The notes under the pieces were generated by a model, which saw nothing but the letters and a program-made list of their open reading frames with translations, was not told the origin of the DNA and did no database searches. A program made the position numbers and the translations under genes. A DNA stretch of 64,000 nucleotides from Actinostola sp. cb2023 (taxonomy: Eukaryota; Cnidaria; Anthozoa; Actiniaria; Actinostolidae): NCBI GenBank assembly GCA_033675265.1, contig JAUJYZ010001292.1, positions 186,001 to 250,000 on the forward strand, given 5' to 3'. This document shows positions 1 through 11,860 of the stretch, piece after piece (position 1 is the first letter of the stretch; the number at the start of each line of letters is the position of its first letter).

Positions 1-199
1 TTCAAACTGGTAAGGCATATTTTCTGTGAAACTCTGATCCGCTAAAGTACTTTATTTAGGTTTAGTTTGAGACTTGAAACTTTACGGCTTTAGCTACTTT
101 ATGATAAACTTTTCACTGATAAACAATAGTAGGATAGAGAAATTATGATTTATAATTCATTGATAAAGGAATCAATAAGGTTTATGTGATAATTCTTTG

Positions 200-270
200 T
201 GACTCGAAATTGACTCGTGGTGACTCGTGACTCGTGACTCGTGTTTGACTCGGGCTCGAACTTGACTCGT
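200..270. repeat. Short tandem repeat, GACTCGTG-type
   Basis: Imperfect tandem and dispersed copies of GACTCGTG / TGACTCG lie between about 200 and 270. No coding function is evident. It precedes the gene fragment that starts near 319. Confidence 0.7.
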
Positions 271-318
271 TCTGTAATAGAACTCTAAGAAAACCAGTAT
301 GAATTTTTAATCCCTAAG

Positions 319-1195
319 GTGCATTTACCAAAACTTCTTAGTTATGACAAATTGATTGAACTTGTAAAATCAGTAGATATAAGCAATCTAAATGATATTG
401 ACAAAGTTAAGGGTACATATAGAGATCTAGAAAGTTTTCTCCTAGTGCTTGCTAGTATATATGTGCAATTAGATCAAAAACTAGGAGATAGTTCATTCAT
501 GGAGCTAATTGTGATGAGTCCAACGTAGTCATGGAAAGGTATGATGAAAAACTAGTGAGGGATATAACACATATTGAAACTCAGTTATACAATTTACCTG
601 AATGTGATTTGATGTGAGATTATCATTTGAACTGGTGCCATGTGATATGAAATGGGTGAATTGAGTAATGCTGCCCATTATTTTTCATCGTTTGGTGAAG
701 TGAATGATGATAATAAAAATACAGTGAATGGTGCTCTTGGAAGGGATGATAATTGCACATGGAAACCTTTGCAGTTTGATATTCTGATAGAATAAAGATG
801 GCAGCAGAAGTGAAAGAAAATAAGGAAGAGCTTGAAAACAGCTCTTATGGTAAGTCAACAAAAAAGTCAAAGCTGTTGACCTTTCTACGAAACATCAAAT
901 CTAGGCAGGAAAACAGGCCTATTCTATGTAAGCTAGTAGACAAAATTTATGCCGAGCCACTTCACAATGGCAATAATGCTTGGCAACACTTGCATAGTCT
1001 TATGCTGGACTAAACTCTCTGATTTGCCAGTTAATTGCCCATTTGTTGTGTATCCACACTTAAAGAGATTGGAGTGTCAAGACTACATAAAACATTGACT
1101 TTGTAATGGACGAAAAGGAGGTATGTCATATCACTTTACAGGTAAGGACACTATTAGATTAAAGCCTTTCAGATACATGTACAGGTCCAAAAAAG
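319..1195 (+). pseudogene. Broken TE-associated gene fragment (unknown family)
   Basis: Short plus-strand reading frames (319-528, 798-1013 and a piece at 1110-1195) read as fragments of one protein. The middle piece is basic, then contains KLVDKIYAEPLHNGNNAWQ. A later piece reads YHFTGKDTIRLKPF. From memory this resembles segments of a multi-exon protein family repeated in cnidarian genomes and usually mobile-element associated, but I cannot name it. Several in-frame stops separate the pieces, and the fragment ends where the TTAA-flanked element at 1207 begins, so that insertion probably disrupted it. It could instead be several decayed exons of a larger transposase gene. Function unknown. 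Confidence 0.35.
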
Positions 1196-1210
1196 AACAA
1201 ACTAAGTTAA

Positions 1211-2151
1211 GTGTCATTGTCTGAGAAAACCGGGCAGAGTTGAAAGATGGGGGGGTCGGCCGATTCCTTTCAAATTGCTATCATTTATTACCTATAGGAA
1301 TAGATTAAGAATGGTCGTATTTAAAGTTTGGTTCAGGCTTTTGCTCGAAAGTTGACCACCCCCCCTTGTTTTGCATCAAAATCGCCCTGAAAGACGCTAA
1401 AATTTCGGGTCACTTTGGCGCTCTGTAAAACTCATATTACATGATTTTCTATGATACATTTAGTTTGGTTGTAATATTTAGCCTATGTAGAGCTGGTTTA
1501 CATGCAATAATGGCAAATTTTCGAAAAACATCTTATTTTCACTTCGAGTTAAAAGTCAGTTGTCGACGGCCTTCGGCGGTCGACTAAATTTAAGCCATTT
1601 TATGGAGGTCCGTTCTTAAAAGTGCGGCAGTTTATTTTCTTAATTTAGCCATTTTTAACAAGTTTATTCTTTCCTTTCTTGATTTCCAAAAACTCTTACT
1701 CGGATATTTTCAACGACTTCGCGTGAGCACCCTCCGACTCTTCAAGGTAGTCGGCTCTTTTCCCGTCAAATTTTGTTTGTTTATCATCAATAAGTCGGAC
1801 TTGGTTCTTCGTATACTGTCTTTTTAACCGCAAGCCACTCTTTAGTGCTTTAAAAGACCTTAAAATCTTACAAGAACATGATAAAAGGTAAATAGCTTCG
1901 TTTCACACATACTAATTAAGTCAATAAACACTCAGTCAGTCAATTTCAGCAGATTGTGTGACAGAAGTGTTTGATCGCGATTTTGCCGGGAAAACAAGGG
2001 TTTCAAGCTCTCGCTATGTACAACATATTACAATCCAATCAAAAGAAATATATGTATTAATGCCTAGATGGATTTATTCAGTAAATATACCATTATTAAA
2101 TATTTGAGAGTTCGTCCGCAAATCATCATTTAGAATCTGTATGTCAACAGC
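1211..2151 (+). repeat. Left terminal inverted repeat of the 1211-6268 element
   Basis: This arm pairs with 5327-6268. It contains an internal small palindrome near 1560-1585 (GTCGACGGCC...GGTCGAC). Similarity to the opposite arm is high over the whole length, pointing to a young insertion or gene conversion between arms. Confidence 0.85.
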
Positions 2152-3053
2152 GACACTAAATGAATACTAATTACTTCATTGAACATGGCCACGCATCACT
2201 AATTTAAATTTGGCTGTATTCACCGTTAAAAAGTAGCATTGGATTGCTGATACAATAGTATTGTAATATCTTGTAATCCAGTGAGTTAAAAATGATTTGA
2301 TACAACAAATCAACAAACTAGTGTGTTCAGTTACAGACATAACTGGACTATAATAGTGAACTCTCACCAGCCATTCTCTCTACTGTCCAGTCGATGTCCA
2401 GTCTGATATTGCGTCAGTCCACGCACTGAGCCGGCCCCGTCCACACTAATCCGTTTTCGTTTGAAAACGCATACTTTTTTATCCGTTTTTAGCGATCGTC
2501 CACTAATAATAATAATATGTCGGTTCTTATATAGCGCATTCCACTGACAAACAATCAAATGAAAACATAGATGAAAACGGAGGTTTTCGAAAACGCTTTC
2601 AAAAGTGGAGACGTTTGAAAACGCCGCATGCAGGTCTCAGATCCAGGAAAAGATGTGACCGTTTCCCGAACCGGCAGTTTTTGTACCTTTTTATGAATAA
2701 ATTAAACATTCAAGAGAGCTATATATATATTTACTCTTACTTTGAAAAAATTGACCGTTCTCCGGAAAACGGCGTAAACCGGTCTGGATCTGCGCCTGGA
2801 TCTATATTTGGTGCAAAAACCGAGCTTTTCAGAAACGCTTACGTCACAACTGGTTATGCAAGCCGCAGTTACCCGCAGGAAAAGAAGGGTATCTCCACAG
2901 GGCCCCCTAATTCATCAATAATTTCACAAAAATGCTAGTAAAAGAATAAAAGTAATTATAGAGAAAAAGCTTTGTTTGATTAAAACTCGGCATAATGAAC
3001 GTTTCCAGCTAAAATTACAAATTATATTACATTATATTGTTTTTTGTTTAAGG

Positions 3054-3231
3054 GTTAGAGACTGATGTGAGTGCTTTACCGGCAAATAGACGCACGCGCT
3101 GGCTGTAGAATGAACGAGAATTCAAATACTGCTCGAGGCGTAGCCGAGTGCAGTATGAATAATTTCGAGTTCATTCTACAGCCAGCAAGTGCGTCTATTT
3201 GCCGGTAAAGCACGAACTAGAAGTCTCTAAC
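3054..3231. repeat. 178-bp hairpin with CGAGGCG..CCGAGTG loop
   Basis: The arms GTTAGAGACT...GTGCTTTACCGGCAAATAG pair with the reverse complement ending at 3231. The apex contains CTCGAGGCGTAGCCGAG. Hairpins with a closely related apex occur at 16841-16873 and 45059-45234. Confidence 0.8.
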
Positions 3232-3459
3232 TCATTTATTATTCAAACTGAATACACTGCAGTTGTGAAATGTTCAAAATATAATTTTAATCACGGTAAA
3301 TAAAGCAAATATATATTTAACTAGATCTTCCGACGTCTCCGCTGGATATCTCCTCTACAACCATTCCAATTGCAACTATTCTACAAAGAAAACACGAATA
3401 AAGCATTTATTTTTTTGTTTTTAAGTCATAACAAGGCAAGTTTCATTCATCATTTTTCT

Positions 3460-3512
3460 TTATCACGCGCGCGCGCGCGGTGTATCGCGGTGTACCACGC
3501 GCGCGCGTGACA
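3460..3512. repeat. CG-dinucleotide palindrome
   Basis: Two alternating CG runs (about 3464-3480 and 3498-3507) flank TGTATCGCGGTGTACC and form an inverted repeat. Alternating CG tracts are Z-DNA prone. Confidence 0.75.
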
Positions 3513-3609
3513 AAGAAAAACAAAAAGCGATATAATTACTTTTATTAGCATTTTTGTGAAATTATTGATTAATTAGGGGGCCCTGTGGTATCTCTGGCGC
3601 TATTGGAGC

Positions 3610-3690
3610 GTGCGTTGGGGGAGGGAAAGGGGAGGGGGAGGGGGAGGGGAAGGAGGAGGAACGGTGGGCGGGGAAGGGGGAGGAGGGTGT
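3610..3690. repeat. G-rich purine tract (G-quadruplex-prone)
   Basis: Long runs of GGGGGAGGGG-type sequence on the plus strand. A second similar tract is at about 4005-4100. Many G-runs with short spacers could form quadruplex or triplex structures. The overlapping reading frames are low-complexity artefacts. Confidence 0.7.
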
Positions 3691-3920
3691 TTGGAATAAA
3701 ATTACTTTTTTTAATTCAACGTGTCGATCGATCTAGCATTACTGCTAATTTGGGACACGACTCTCAACACTCATTTCTTACTACATTCTCTATTATGTAC
3801 TATACACCCAACGCTCATCTCACTAGTTCGTTTTTAATGAGGGAGGAAAACCGGAGTACCAGAAGAAAAACCCTCGAAACAAGGGAGAGAACGAACTGAC
3901 AAACTCAACTCACATGAAGT

Positions 3921-4000
3921 GCCCGATTCGTGAATTGAACTAGGCACCACAGCGTTTCATGAGAGGCGAATGCTCTCACCACTCGGCCACCATTGCTCCC
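3921..4000 (-). ncRNA. tRNA-like sequence (tRNA-derived SINE head or tRNA pseudogene)
   Basis: Read on the minus strand from 4000, the sequence begins GGGAGCAATGGTGGCCGAGT, matching a tRNA 5' end with an A box (TGGCCGAGTGG). A B-box-like GTTCAATTCA follows about 50 nt later. A matching 3' acceptor strand is not seen, so a functional tRNA is unlikely. A tRNA-derived SINE promoter fits better. Confidence 0.45.
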
Positions 4001-4004
4001 TAGA

Positions 4005-4100
4005 GGGGGGATGGGGAAAGGAGGAGGGGGAACGGAGGAAGGAGGAAGGGGAAGCGGGACGGGGGAGGGAGGAGGGAGATGGGGTAGGGAGCAGGCGGGA
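4005..4100. repeat. Second G-rich purine tract
   Basis: Runs such as AGGAGGGGG, GGGACGGGGGAGGG and GGAGGAAGGGG dominate this stretch. It sits just beyond the 5' end of the tRNA-like sequence and resembles the tract at 3610-3690. Confidence 0.65.
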
Positions 4101-4437
4101 GACGTGCACGAGGAGTTTGAGAGGTGCACTACAGTCAAAGCCAGGCTATAGAAACTGCTATAAACTACAGATGGTTTAACGCCTGTTCTTGACAATAACG
4201 ACAGCGCATAAATTAAAAATAAGGTACAGTACCAAAATCAACAATTTACGGCGTCGAAACCACCCCTCCCCTCCCCTCCACATTCTCCCATCCAGATAAC
4301 CAAAACAGAAAATGAGAAAAGAAAGGAATAAAAATCATAATCGTTAACTGTTTATACCACATCCAAGCAATTCATGTTTTAGAGTAATGTTCAGTGTTTT
4401 GTACATTTGAAAATCAAAGGAATATATAAGTGTTCTT

Positions 4438-4550
4438 TAACGATAATAGTTTTTTCAGTTTTTACGCGTAATGAAATAATGGTTCAAATGACGTTTCGGC
4501 TGCACTGGTGGCAGCCTTCACGTGAAAACCGTGAAAACTATTATCGTTAT
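4438..4550. repeat. Hairpin with CGAAACGTCA core (Penelope-type terminal motif)
   Basis: AACGATAATAGTTTTTTCAG near 4439 pairs with the reverse complement ending at 4549. Between them the minus strand reads GCTGCCACC..GCAGCCGAAACGTC, which resembles the GAAACGT segment found near ends of Penelope-like retroelements that carry hammerhead ribozymes. The CUGANGA half is degenerate, so no active ribozyme is claimed. Confidence 0.4.
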
Positions 4551-4679
4551 GTCTAACTCACGCGAAACTGGCCTAAAAGTACCCATTTCTTTTTTCTTAG
4601 AAAACTAAGCTAATGACTAGTAGATTAAAAAACTCACTTGACCCATGTTTGGGTATAGGGGTGCCGCTGAGGGTTTGAA

Positions 4680-4925
4680 ACCCTGGTCCTGTTTAGGACA
4701 AAATATATATACTAAAATATCCACCCTGTCTAGGACAACACCCTCTATTTTATGACCCTATTTAGGACAAAGGACAAAATACTGTCTTCTGTCTGGCAGG
4801 TCTACTGATACAGTACACAAAAATTCATCACCGACGACAATCGTACATTACCATACCCTGTTTAGGACAGACTCACATAACATTATATACCCAGTCAAAA
4901 ACGATACCCTGTCCAGCGGTACGCC
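4680..4925. repeat. Dispersed CCCTGTTTAGGACA repeats
   Basis: Five imperfect copies of (A)CCCTG(T/G)(T/C)TAGGACA lie near 4686, 4725, 4765, 4855 and 4907 inside the long-TIR element. A related ACCCTATCCAGGTGTACG occurs near 15780. Confidence 0.6.
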
Positions 4926-5326
4926 CCCGTATAGCCCAGACCCTACTAACAGAACTGCACCGTGAACTTTCAGATGAAAACGAACAAATGATCGATATAT
5001 CCATAGTGAAACACATGAGTTTCTCATACACACGAGATAATTGTAATACTGATAGCACAACACAATTCAAAAGTAACAATTATTTATTTCAGGTAACCAC
5101 TCAGTAAGGTTCATTTGTACGACTGTGTAATCTTGAAATTAAAACACTAATAACTATTAATTGTCCTGAATTACTCTGTGATAAATCAAACAAAAATTTT
5201 GATTCCATTTTAATGATATTAAATGAAGCAGATATTTCACGGCAATGTTGTAAGAAATATCGATATTGTTGCAAAGTCATTGCATGAATGTTCAATGTTG
5301 TAATTAGTATTCATTCAGTACGTGTT

Positions 5327-6268
5327 GCTGTTGACATACAAATTCTAAATGATGATTTGCGGACGAACTCTCAAATGTTTAATAATGGTATATTTACTGA
5401 ATAAATCCATCTAGGCATTAATACATATATTTCTTTTGATTGGATTGTAATATGTTGTACATAGAGAAAGCTTGAAACCCTTGTTTTCCCGGCAAAATCG
5501 CTATCAAACACTTCTGTCACACAATCTGCTGAAATTGACTGACTGAGTGTTTATTGACTTAATTAGTATGTGTGAAACGAAGCTATTTACCTTTTATCAT
5601 GTTCTTGTAAGATTTTAAGGTCTTTTAAAGCACTAAAGAGTGGCTTGCGGTTAAAAAGACAGTATACGAAGAACCAAGTCCGACTTATTGATGATAAACA
5701 AACAAAATTTGACAGGAAAAGAGCCGACTACCTTGAAGAGTCGGAGGCTGCTCACGCGAAGTCGTTGAAAATATCCGAGTAAGAGTTTTTGGAAATCAAG
5801 AAAGGAAAGAATAAACTTGTTAAAAATGGCTAAATTAAGAAAATAAACTGCCGCACTTTTAAGAACGGACCTCCATAAAATGGCTTAAATTTAGTCGACC
5901 GCCGAAGGCCGTCGACAACTGACTTTTAACTCGAAGTGAAAATAAGATGTTTTTTCGAAAATTTGCCATTATTGCATGTAACCCAGCTCTACATAGGCTA
6001 AATATTACAACCAAACTAAATGTATCATAGAAAATCATGTAATATGAGTTTTACAGAGCGCCAAAGTGACCCGAAATTTTAGCGTCTTTCAGGGCGATTT
6101 TGATGCAAAACAAAGGGGGGGTGGTCAACTTTCGAGCAAAAGCCTGAACCAAACTTTAAATACGACCATTCTTAATCTATTCCTATAGGTAATAAATGAT
6201 AGCAATTTGAAAGGAATCGGCCGACCCCCAATCTTTCAACTCTGCTCGGTTTTCTCAGACAATGACAC
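5327..6268 (-). repeat. Right terminal inverted repeat of the 1211-6268 element
   Basis: Reverse complement of 1211-2151. The outer end reads ...GACAATGACAC immediately before TTAA at 6269. Confidence 0.85.
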
Positions 6269-6287
6269 TTAATATTGTATGGGTGTG

Positions 6288-6967
6288 TGTCTCAGGGGCG
6301 GATCTAGAGATTGTCAAAGGGGGTGGGGTCACCATTTACGGCCCCTTCTTCCAGGGGGTATGGGGACATGCCCCCAAGAAAATTTTGAAATCTAGAAGGT
6401 CGAAAATGCAATTTCCATCCATTCTGGGCATCAAATGGTGGGGAATAAAGCATTCAATCACATAACAACTTTTACTTCCGGTCTATCGCGCATGTAAGGC
6501 TAGGGTCAAACGTCGAACCTGCCATGTGCCGTACCTAATTGTTGAATTAAGTTATACAAAAGAGCGGCGTCTTACTCAGTTTGGTGCGGCAGATTCTATT
6601 TGGTTCGACAGCGGAATAAATTTGACAGGGCCTGTCGCACTATGCGACATTAGAGCAGCACCTGAGTCAGCCGGCGCTTTTCCGATGTGCCAAACTAATA
6701 AAAGTTTCCCACAAATCTCCAGTACGTTCTTCTGCGCATGCTCAACTATCCCTGTCGAACTTAATTATTTGGTTCCACTCTAATTGCAATTAGGTACGGC
6801 ACATGACTGGTTCGACGTCTGACCCTAACCTAAGAAGAACGCTTGTTATTCGTTCTAAAATAAATTTCCACTACTCAAAAAAACATATATCGGGCCCAAC
6901 TCAGGGGGGGGTCACCGGCCCCCATGAACCCCCCCCCCCCCCCCACCTTGGATCCCCCCCTGTGTCT
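6288..6967. mobile_element. CAGGGGCGGATC-ended DNA element, TGTCT duplications
   Basis: The element runs 6293-6962. Left end CAGGGGCGGATCTAGAG; right end reads GGATCCCCCCCTG. TGTCT lies directly outside both ends (6288-6292 and 6963-6967), suggesting a 5-bp target duplication. CAGGG-type ends are common in hAT elements, but hAT duplications are 8 bp; 5 bp is typical of Transib. The superfamily is left open. A second inverted-repeat element is nested within it (6495-6833). Confidence 0.6.
6495..6833. mobile_element. Nested ~340-bp MITE with ~45-bp TIRs
   Basis: The left arm TAAGGCTAGGGTCAAACGTC and following bases match the reverse complement of 6786-6833, including GCCGTACCTAATTG on both sides. 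Between the arms is a 240-bp unique segment with a spurious reading frame. The size and structure are those of a non-autonomous MITE. Confidence 0.7.
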
Positions 6968-7019
6968 GTTTATAGTTTTAACTGTAGCTTTCACTATATA
7001 TGTTTAATATAGCTGTAAT

Positions 7020-8400
7020 TCATTATTTCATATAAATTGAATGCACAATGTACTTCTATACTTTTGTCTAGCTGCAGTTTATTTCAGAATGAATAAAACA
7101 AATTGCACCCATCTTGGGATAATTTTTCTTTGAAAAGATTTCTTTTTATTGAAATAAATTTATGCAATTCCCTCTTTCGAGCACTCCTAAACCTGCATAT
7201 ATTTTACATCTTAAGAACAACAGAAAATTAAACCCCCCATGATTGAAACCGAAATACAGTACATTTATGATGCACGAGTCATTTTGGGATTTGTTAAAAA
7301 TATCAACAAATTCCCCTGACCCTGAGGATGACATTTCCCTACCAAACTCCTCAAATGCCCCCACCACTGATCGTCGTAAAAAGACAACGACTAAGAGTAG
7401 CTACAAAGAAAAAATGAAAAGGTATATCCTGAGTTGTAAGTGTGCATTCATTTTGTGTATTGAGAGTGTATAGTGTAGATTATCAATGCAAATTCATAGA
7501 TTTGAATAACAAAAGCACTGCTTGACTCTCGAAAGCACATTTTGAGCTGATCGGCCTTCAGATGAATAACAGGCTCATTACAGATCCCCACCCATTACCC
7601 ATACCCAGAGGACGGATAAATACCAAAAGTTCCTAATCCCCTACCCCCTAGGGGATGTCTTTTGTCTCAAATCCCCTACATTTCCCCACCCTGTCTTGGG
7701 GTGGGGGGATGGGCGAATACATTGACTCATGCATTATGTACATGTATAATAGACATGAATTATAGTTGAATCACTAGGGGCCTCCCCATTGAGGCAGTCA
7801 ATATATATGTTAAACTAAATTAAAATAGTTAGTACCAAACTATCAATTAAATAGAAACTAAGTTCACCATAAGAACAATAAAAGAGGTCATGATAGCACC
7901 TACTTATCCATAAATAAAAACAATTAGACAATACTGCTTTGATTTTGTTTCATGAATATAATGACCACGCTCTACAGTGTTCAACTCTAATCTCATACAG
8001 TATTTGTCAAGCACTTGGAATCGATGATTCATTGACTGACTGAGATGAGGTTTTTGAAACAACAAAGGTCTACCCTAGCCCTCTAAGAACAGAGAGGGTA
8101 CAAAACAGTGTAACATACCAAAACAGTCACAATTTCAGGAGCTTGAAAATTACTCTATTGACATTCCTCAATCGTGCTTGATTGTTTATTGGAAATAATG
8201 GTGCAGCACAGCTAAACGGTTGTAACGACCGTATCTTGTGAATTTCAAAATTTCCAGGTTTTTTGAATACCTGATTTCGATGGGATTCTTTTCTTTTTTG
8301 ATCAATATTTGGTCTTCCTCCAAGGTTTTCTTGTATTTGTTTGCTAGCTGATAGAATAGCAAGATCAGCTGGTCATAATCAGAAACTGTGATTATTTAAT
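7020..8400. other. Intergenic, no supported gene
   Basis: AT-rich sequence with a short frame at 7243-7440 ending in a Ser/Lys-rich segment (possible exon, not supported further) and a CCCCTA-rich patch near 7600-7700. No transposon ends recognised. Confidence 0.5.
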
Positions 8401-8404
8401 TTCA

Positions 8405-8528
8405 ATGCAACGTGTTGTCTTCACCAAAATTCCACCAATGTCGTCAGTAAGGAGTATTGTCCTTCGACACAGAAAACGTTCCATTGGAAAATTTTACGAA
8501 AAGTGCACAGTCCATGGTCGAGATAAGG
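8405..8528 (+). CDS. Possible first exon of the decayed transposase-like gene
   Basis: An ATG-initiated frame encodes a basic 41-residue segment (VRSIVLRHRKRSIGKFYEKC) and meets a good donor, GATAAG|GTAGGT, at 8528. The next convincing exon on this strand begins near 10049. Linking the two is an inference from strand and splice phase only. Confidence 0.35.
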
Positions 8529-8898
8529 TAGGTTTCCTCTTCATTCGCCTTATTATTGCTTTATTCCAGAGCAATGCCATTCGCGATATCATTCTACTGG
8601 GCTATGTATGCTTTTTTTAACAACTGCTCTTGTTAGTTGCATTATTTCGTTTCCAATTCCTACAGCCAGATTATTATTTACAGCGTTTCTAATGTACTCA
8701 CTAACTGTTTTGTTCACGTTGACAACTATCTCGGCCGCCATCTTGAATTGGTGATAAGTGATACCATACCGCGCTAGTAGCCGAGTCACTCCATTAGTGT
8801 TCGAACAGTTCGAAAGTGGTACTCAATGCGCCTATATTATGTAAATATTCATATCGTTTTTTGTTTATTCTGATTAGATTCGTGATATATGCAAATTG

Positions 8899-9005
8899 AT
8901 AATAATAATAATAATAATAACTTTATTTATATAGCGCTTTTAACATGGATAACTTGCAAAGCACTTTACAACTGATCATGACACCGACTGATCTGAGGCA
9001 TAACA
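8899..9005. repeat. (AAT)n followed by TTTATATAGCGC repeat tail
   Basis: An AATAATAAT run (8900-8921) leads into CTTTATTTATATAGCGCTTT and GCAAAGCACTTTACA. This motif is common at 3' ends of dispersed repeats in invertebrate genomes. A shorter TTATATAGCGC match is at 2528-2538. Confidence 0.6.
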
Positions 9006-9199
9006 ATATGAATGTTGCTCTGCAATACACCAAGGAGCATACGTAAATTGATTAGATTCTGGAAATATTTTCAAGTATTGATTCATAATTCTATGATACC
9101 CTGTCAGTGCAAATTATACGTTGAAGTCGGGAATGGGTCAGTTTTGAAAATATTGACATTATCTAACTGTTGTCATATATTTTTGATGTTATGATAGCA

Positions 9200-10040
9200 C
9201 TTTTCAAAACCTCTTAATGAGAAGTCTAGTGCTGATGAAGACTCAGTTAGTTATGACATTGATTATATAAGATCATCACAATAAACACTGACAGCCAAGT
9301 ATATGTAACCACTTTTTTAATGTACGTTACCACTTTCCAATGCTTGCAATTCAACCCCTTAGCAGTTGAAGCAGTTTGTCAAGCTTACAATAGATTTGCT
9401 GGGCTTCAATCCGAATTCGTAGTTTAACTACTCAACCATTTTGGACCGCTCCCGCTGACTTCAATCTCCTTGTTCCCTTTGTCTCCGCGCATGGCTCTGC
9501 TCTTAAATACGCTTCGCCCATCCCCAAGAGACCAACATCCAACATTCCCAGCATTCACTCTCTCCGTTCATCATGCTATACCTTTACATGTTTTATTTAC
9601 AGCTTACTTCGTACGGCGTGGCTAACGAAACATGGCTAACAGATCCACTCTGGATCTGCCATCCTAGCAGGCTTTCTGCGAATACGCTTCAGTCTTGCGT
9701 GTTGATTATCACATTTAGGGACTCGTAACAAGTCCCTGCTCAATATGAAAGTCGGCAATGACTTCAAGTTAGTTTTATTGTTGTATGTATAGGATATTTT
9801 CTATGGAATACGGGCAAAAATGTCATTCAAAAATTATATTATTTTAGTATACAACCCGCCGAAAGGCTCCTTGTGTAGCAAATTATATTTATTTTTTCGT
9901 GTAATATTTGTCTTGTCAGTCCCGTCCAGTCCATACAGATCTCAATCCAGTCCAGATTTACAGTATGCCTGCGCTACTGGCTATACAAAATGCACGCTAA
10001 CTCATAAATTCCTCTGATCTCTGTGTATGTCTATGTGTTA
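9200..10040. other. Intronic or intergenic, no supported feature
   Basis: No reading frame or repeat with support. A small imperfect palindrome is present at about 9716-9745 (TTAGGGACTCG..CAAGTCCCTG). A pyrimidine-rich acceptor precedes the exon at about 10049. Confidence 0.5.
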
Positions 10041-11860
10041 TAACAGACAACACTGGCTACGAAACTGATAACGAAGAAGAGATTTCTCACACCGTAACTG
10101 AGTTGTCACGTTCAAGAAGAAAAGGTAAATATAGTTCGTCATTAGTCTTAATTAGTGAACACAAAGTAATCGTTAACGTTAAACCATTTACATTTTTTTC
10201 CTACAGGGGTCAGCCGATCCACGATTAAAGCCCCAAGTCAAGTTGCAAATGAAAGGTGCTGTCGAGACAATTGCCTAAAGGCAATTGAACCGTTCAAACA
10301 TTATGCTATTCGTGAAAGCTTTATGAAGATGCCGTTAAATAATCAACGCCAATACATTTTTGACTGGTTAGCAAGTAATGAAACTTCACCGGGTGTATTC
10401 ACCTTTACATTATCTGGAGAAATAGTCTGCTGGAAAGCTTGGTTGATTTCAAATGGAATAACTGAACGGTGATTTAGAAACATAAAGCGACTTTACTTAG
10501 GGGGTCTGCGCTATGGTACACATGGTGGTCTTGGTCAAATCCGCACTTCAGTAGCCACCGAAAATGCAGTCGGTTTCCTAGAGAAATACATCAACGATGT
10601 AGGTGACATCATGCCTCACACTAAAATGGTTAACCTGCCCTTGTGTTTAACTGTCAGCAGCATATATGAGGAGCTTAAATTTGAAATGAGTGAACTTCAA
10701 AGATATTGTGTCAGTGAGAGACTCTTTAGAAGAATATGGAAACAAACATTTCCTCATGTGACCATTCCTAAGGTATGTAAAGTTTGGTGCAAAACTCAAA
10801 ACCCCATATACAGCTATTTCAAAAAACGTTGGTGAAGGCCATTTTGTTGCATCTTGCATACCAAGCCCGATATGTAGCCGGCACATTTTCTTCTGTATGT
10901 GAATGCTGACATTATTTACATATGATTTCACATTACATTTTGCCATCATTACTGATTGGAAACGATGAGAATGATTAAACAAATCAATGTCTGAAATTAA
11001 CGTTCCTTATTGGAAATATTTAAACCATCATTTTATAAGCATTCATTCATTCGTTCTAATTTTTGAAATTTGTTTTTTTATTGAATTCAATAATATAACA
11101 ACTAAGTGTGTTTTCCTTTTTCTTCCTTTTCGAAGCAAACAAGGTTTTCCAAATGTGATGACTGTAGTGCTATTAAATCAAGCCTACAATGCACGAACGA
11201 TGAAAAAGAAAGAAAGAACATATTGGAAAGAAGGAAAAAACATGCAGAGTTTGATAGGTGAGTTTGATCGATGCAAATCTGATAAAGAACACTTTTATAG
11301 TGGATGATTGTTTAGGCATGGACGTGTCTAACAATAATTATTGTCTTTGTAGTAAAGAGCGTTCCTTGTATCACGACAAGGCAAAAAAGGGATACCAATA
11401 TCCAAACGAATATTTTTCGATTGCAATTGATGGTATGGATTCTCTAAAAACGGAGATTCCAAACTCTGTTTACAACTTTGACTCAGTGAACAAAGCTTGG
11501 AAACTCAAAGTTCATCTGACTGGTGCACTAGTCCATGGGCGTCCGGCAATGGTATGCTTTGATTTCAGTCAGTACCCACACGACAGCAATCTGATGTTAA
11601 ATATATTATTACAGGTAAGTTATCACAGATATACATTTTCGAAATTTGGTTGCACACGAAGAAATTGAGATTTTTCACGCTGGCGAGACATTCTGAAAAA
11701 TTGGTTTTATATGAAAGAAAAAATTATAATATAGATATCCAGGTAAAATGTGTCCATCTGAGACACCAACCAAGAAGTGTTTGGACTGGGGCGAGCTATG
11801 ACCGAGTGAGGAGGCGTGTTTGACTCTCTCTCCGCGTAATTTGAAAATTTTCAATATTTA

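Larger units (their letters stand above)
2889..3594. mobile_element. CACAGGG-ended inverted-repeat element, 7-bp target duplication
   Basis: The element runs 2896-3587. It starts CACAGGGCCCCCTAATT and ends with the reverse complement; the TIRs match over about 60-70 bp with a small indel. The 7-bp sequence GTATCTC flanks both sides (2889-2895, 3588-3594). The same CACAGGG end and 7-bp duplication occur at 29077-30781. No coding region is present. It is nested inside the 1211-6268 element and holds a hairpin (3054-3231) and a CG-rich palindrome (3460-3512). Confidence 0.8.
1207..6272. mobile_element. 5-kb DNA element with ~945-bp TIRs and TTAA target site
   Basis: Bases 1211-2151 reappear in reverse complement at 5327-6268, with only scattered mismatches. 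Both outer ends abut TTAA (1207-1210 and 6269-6272), the target duplication used by piggyBac and Kolobok superfamilies. The termini start GTGTCATTGTCTGAGAAAAC. The interior holds no transposase ORF. It contains another inverted-repeat element (2896-3587), purine-rich tracts and a tRNA-like piece. I infer a non-autonomous element that became a landing site for later insertions. The superfamily is inferred from the TTAA alone. Confidence 0.85.

Noticed and set aside
3585..4195. Gly/Arg-rich and Pro-rich frames on both strands
   Set aside because: Low-complexity readings of purine tracts.
10647..10982. 111-residue minus-strand frame
   Set aside because: Overlaps the transposase-like exon and its intron on the other strand; a shadow.
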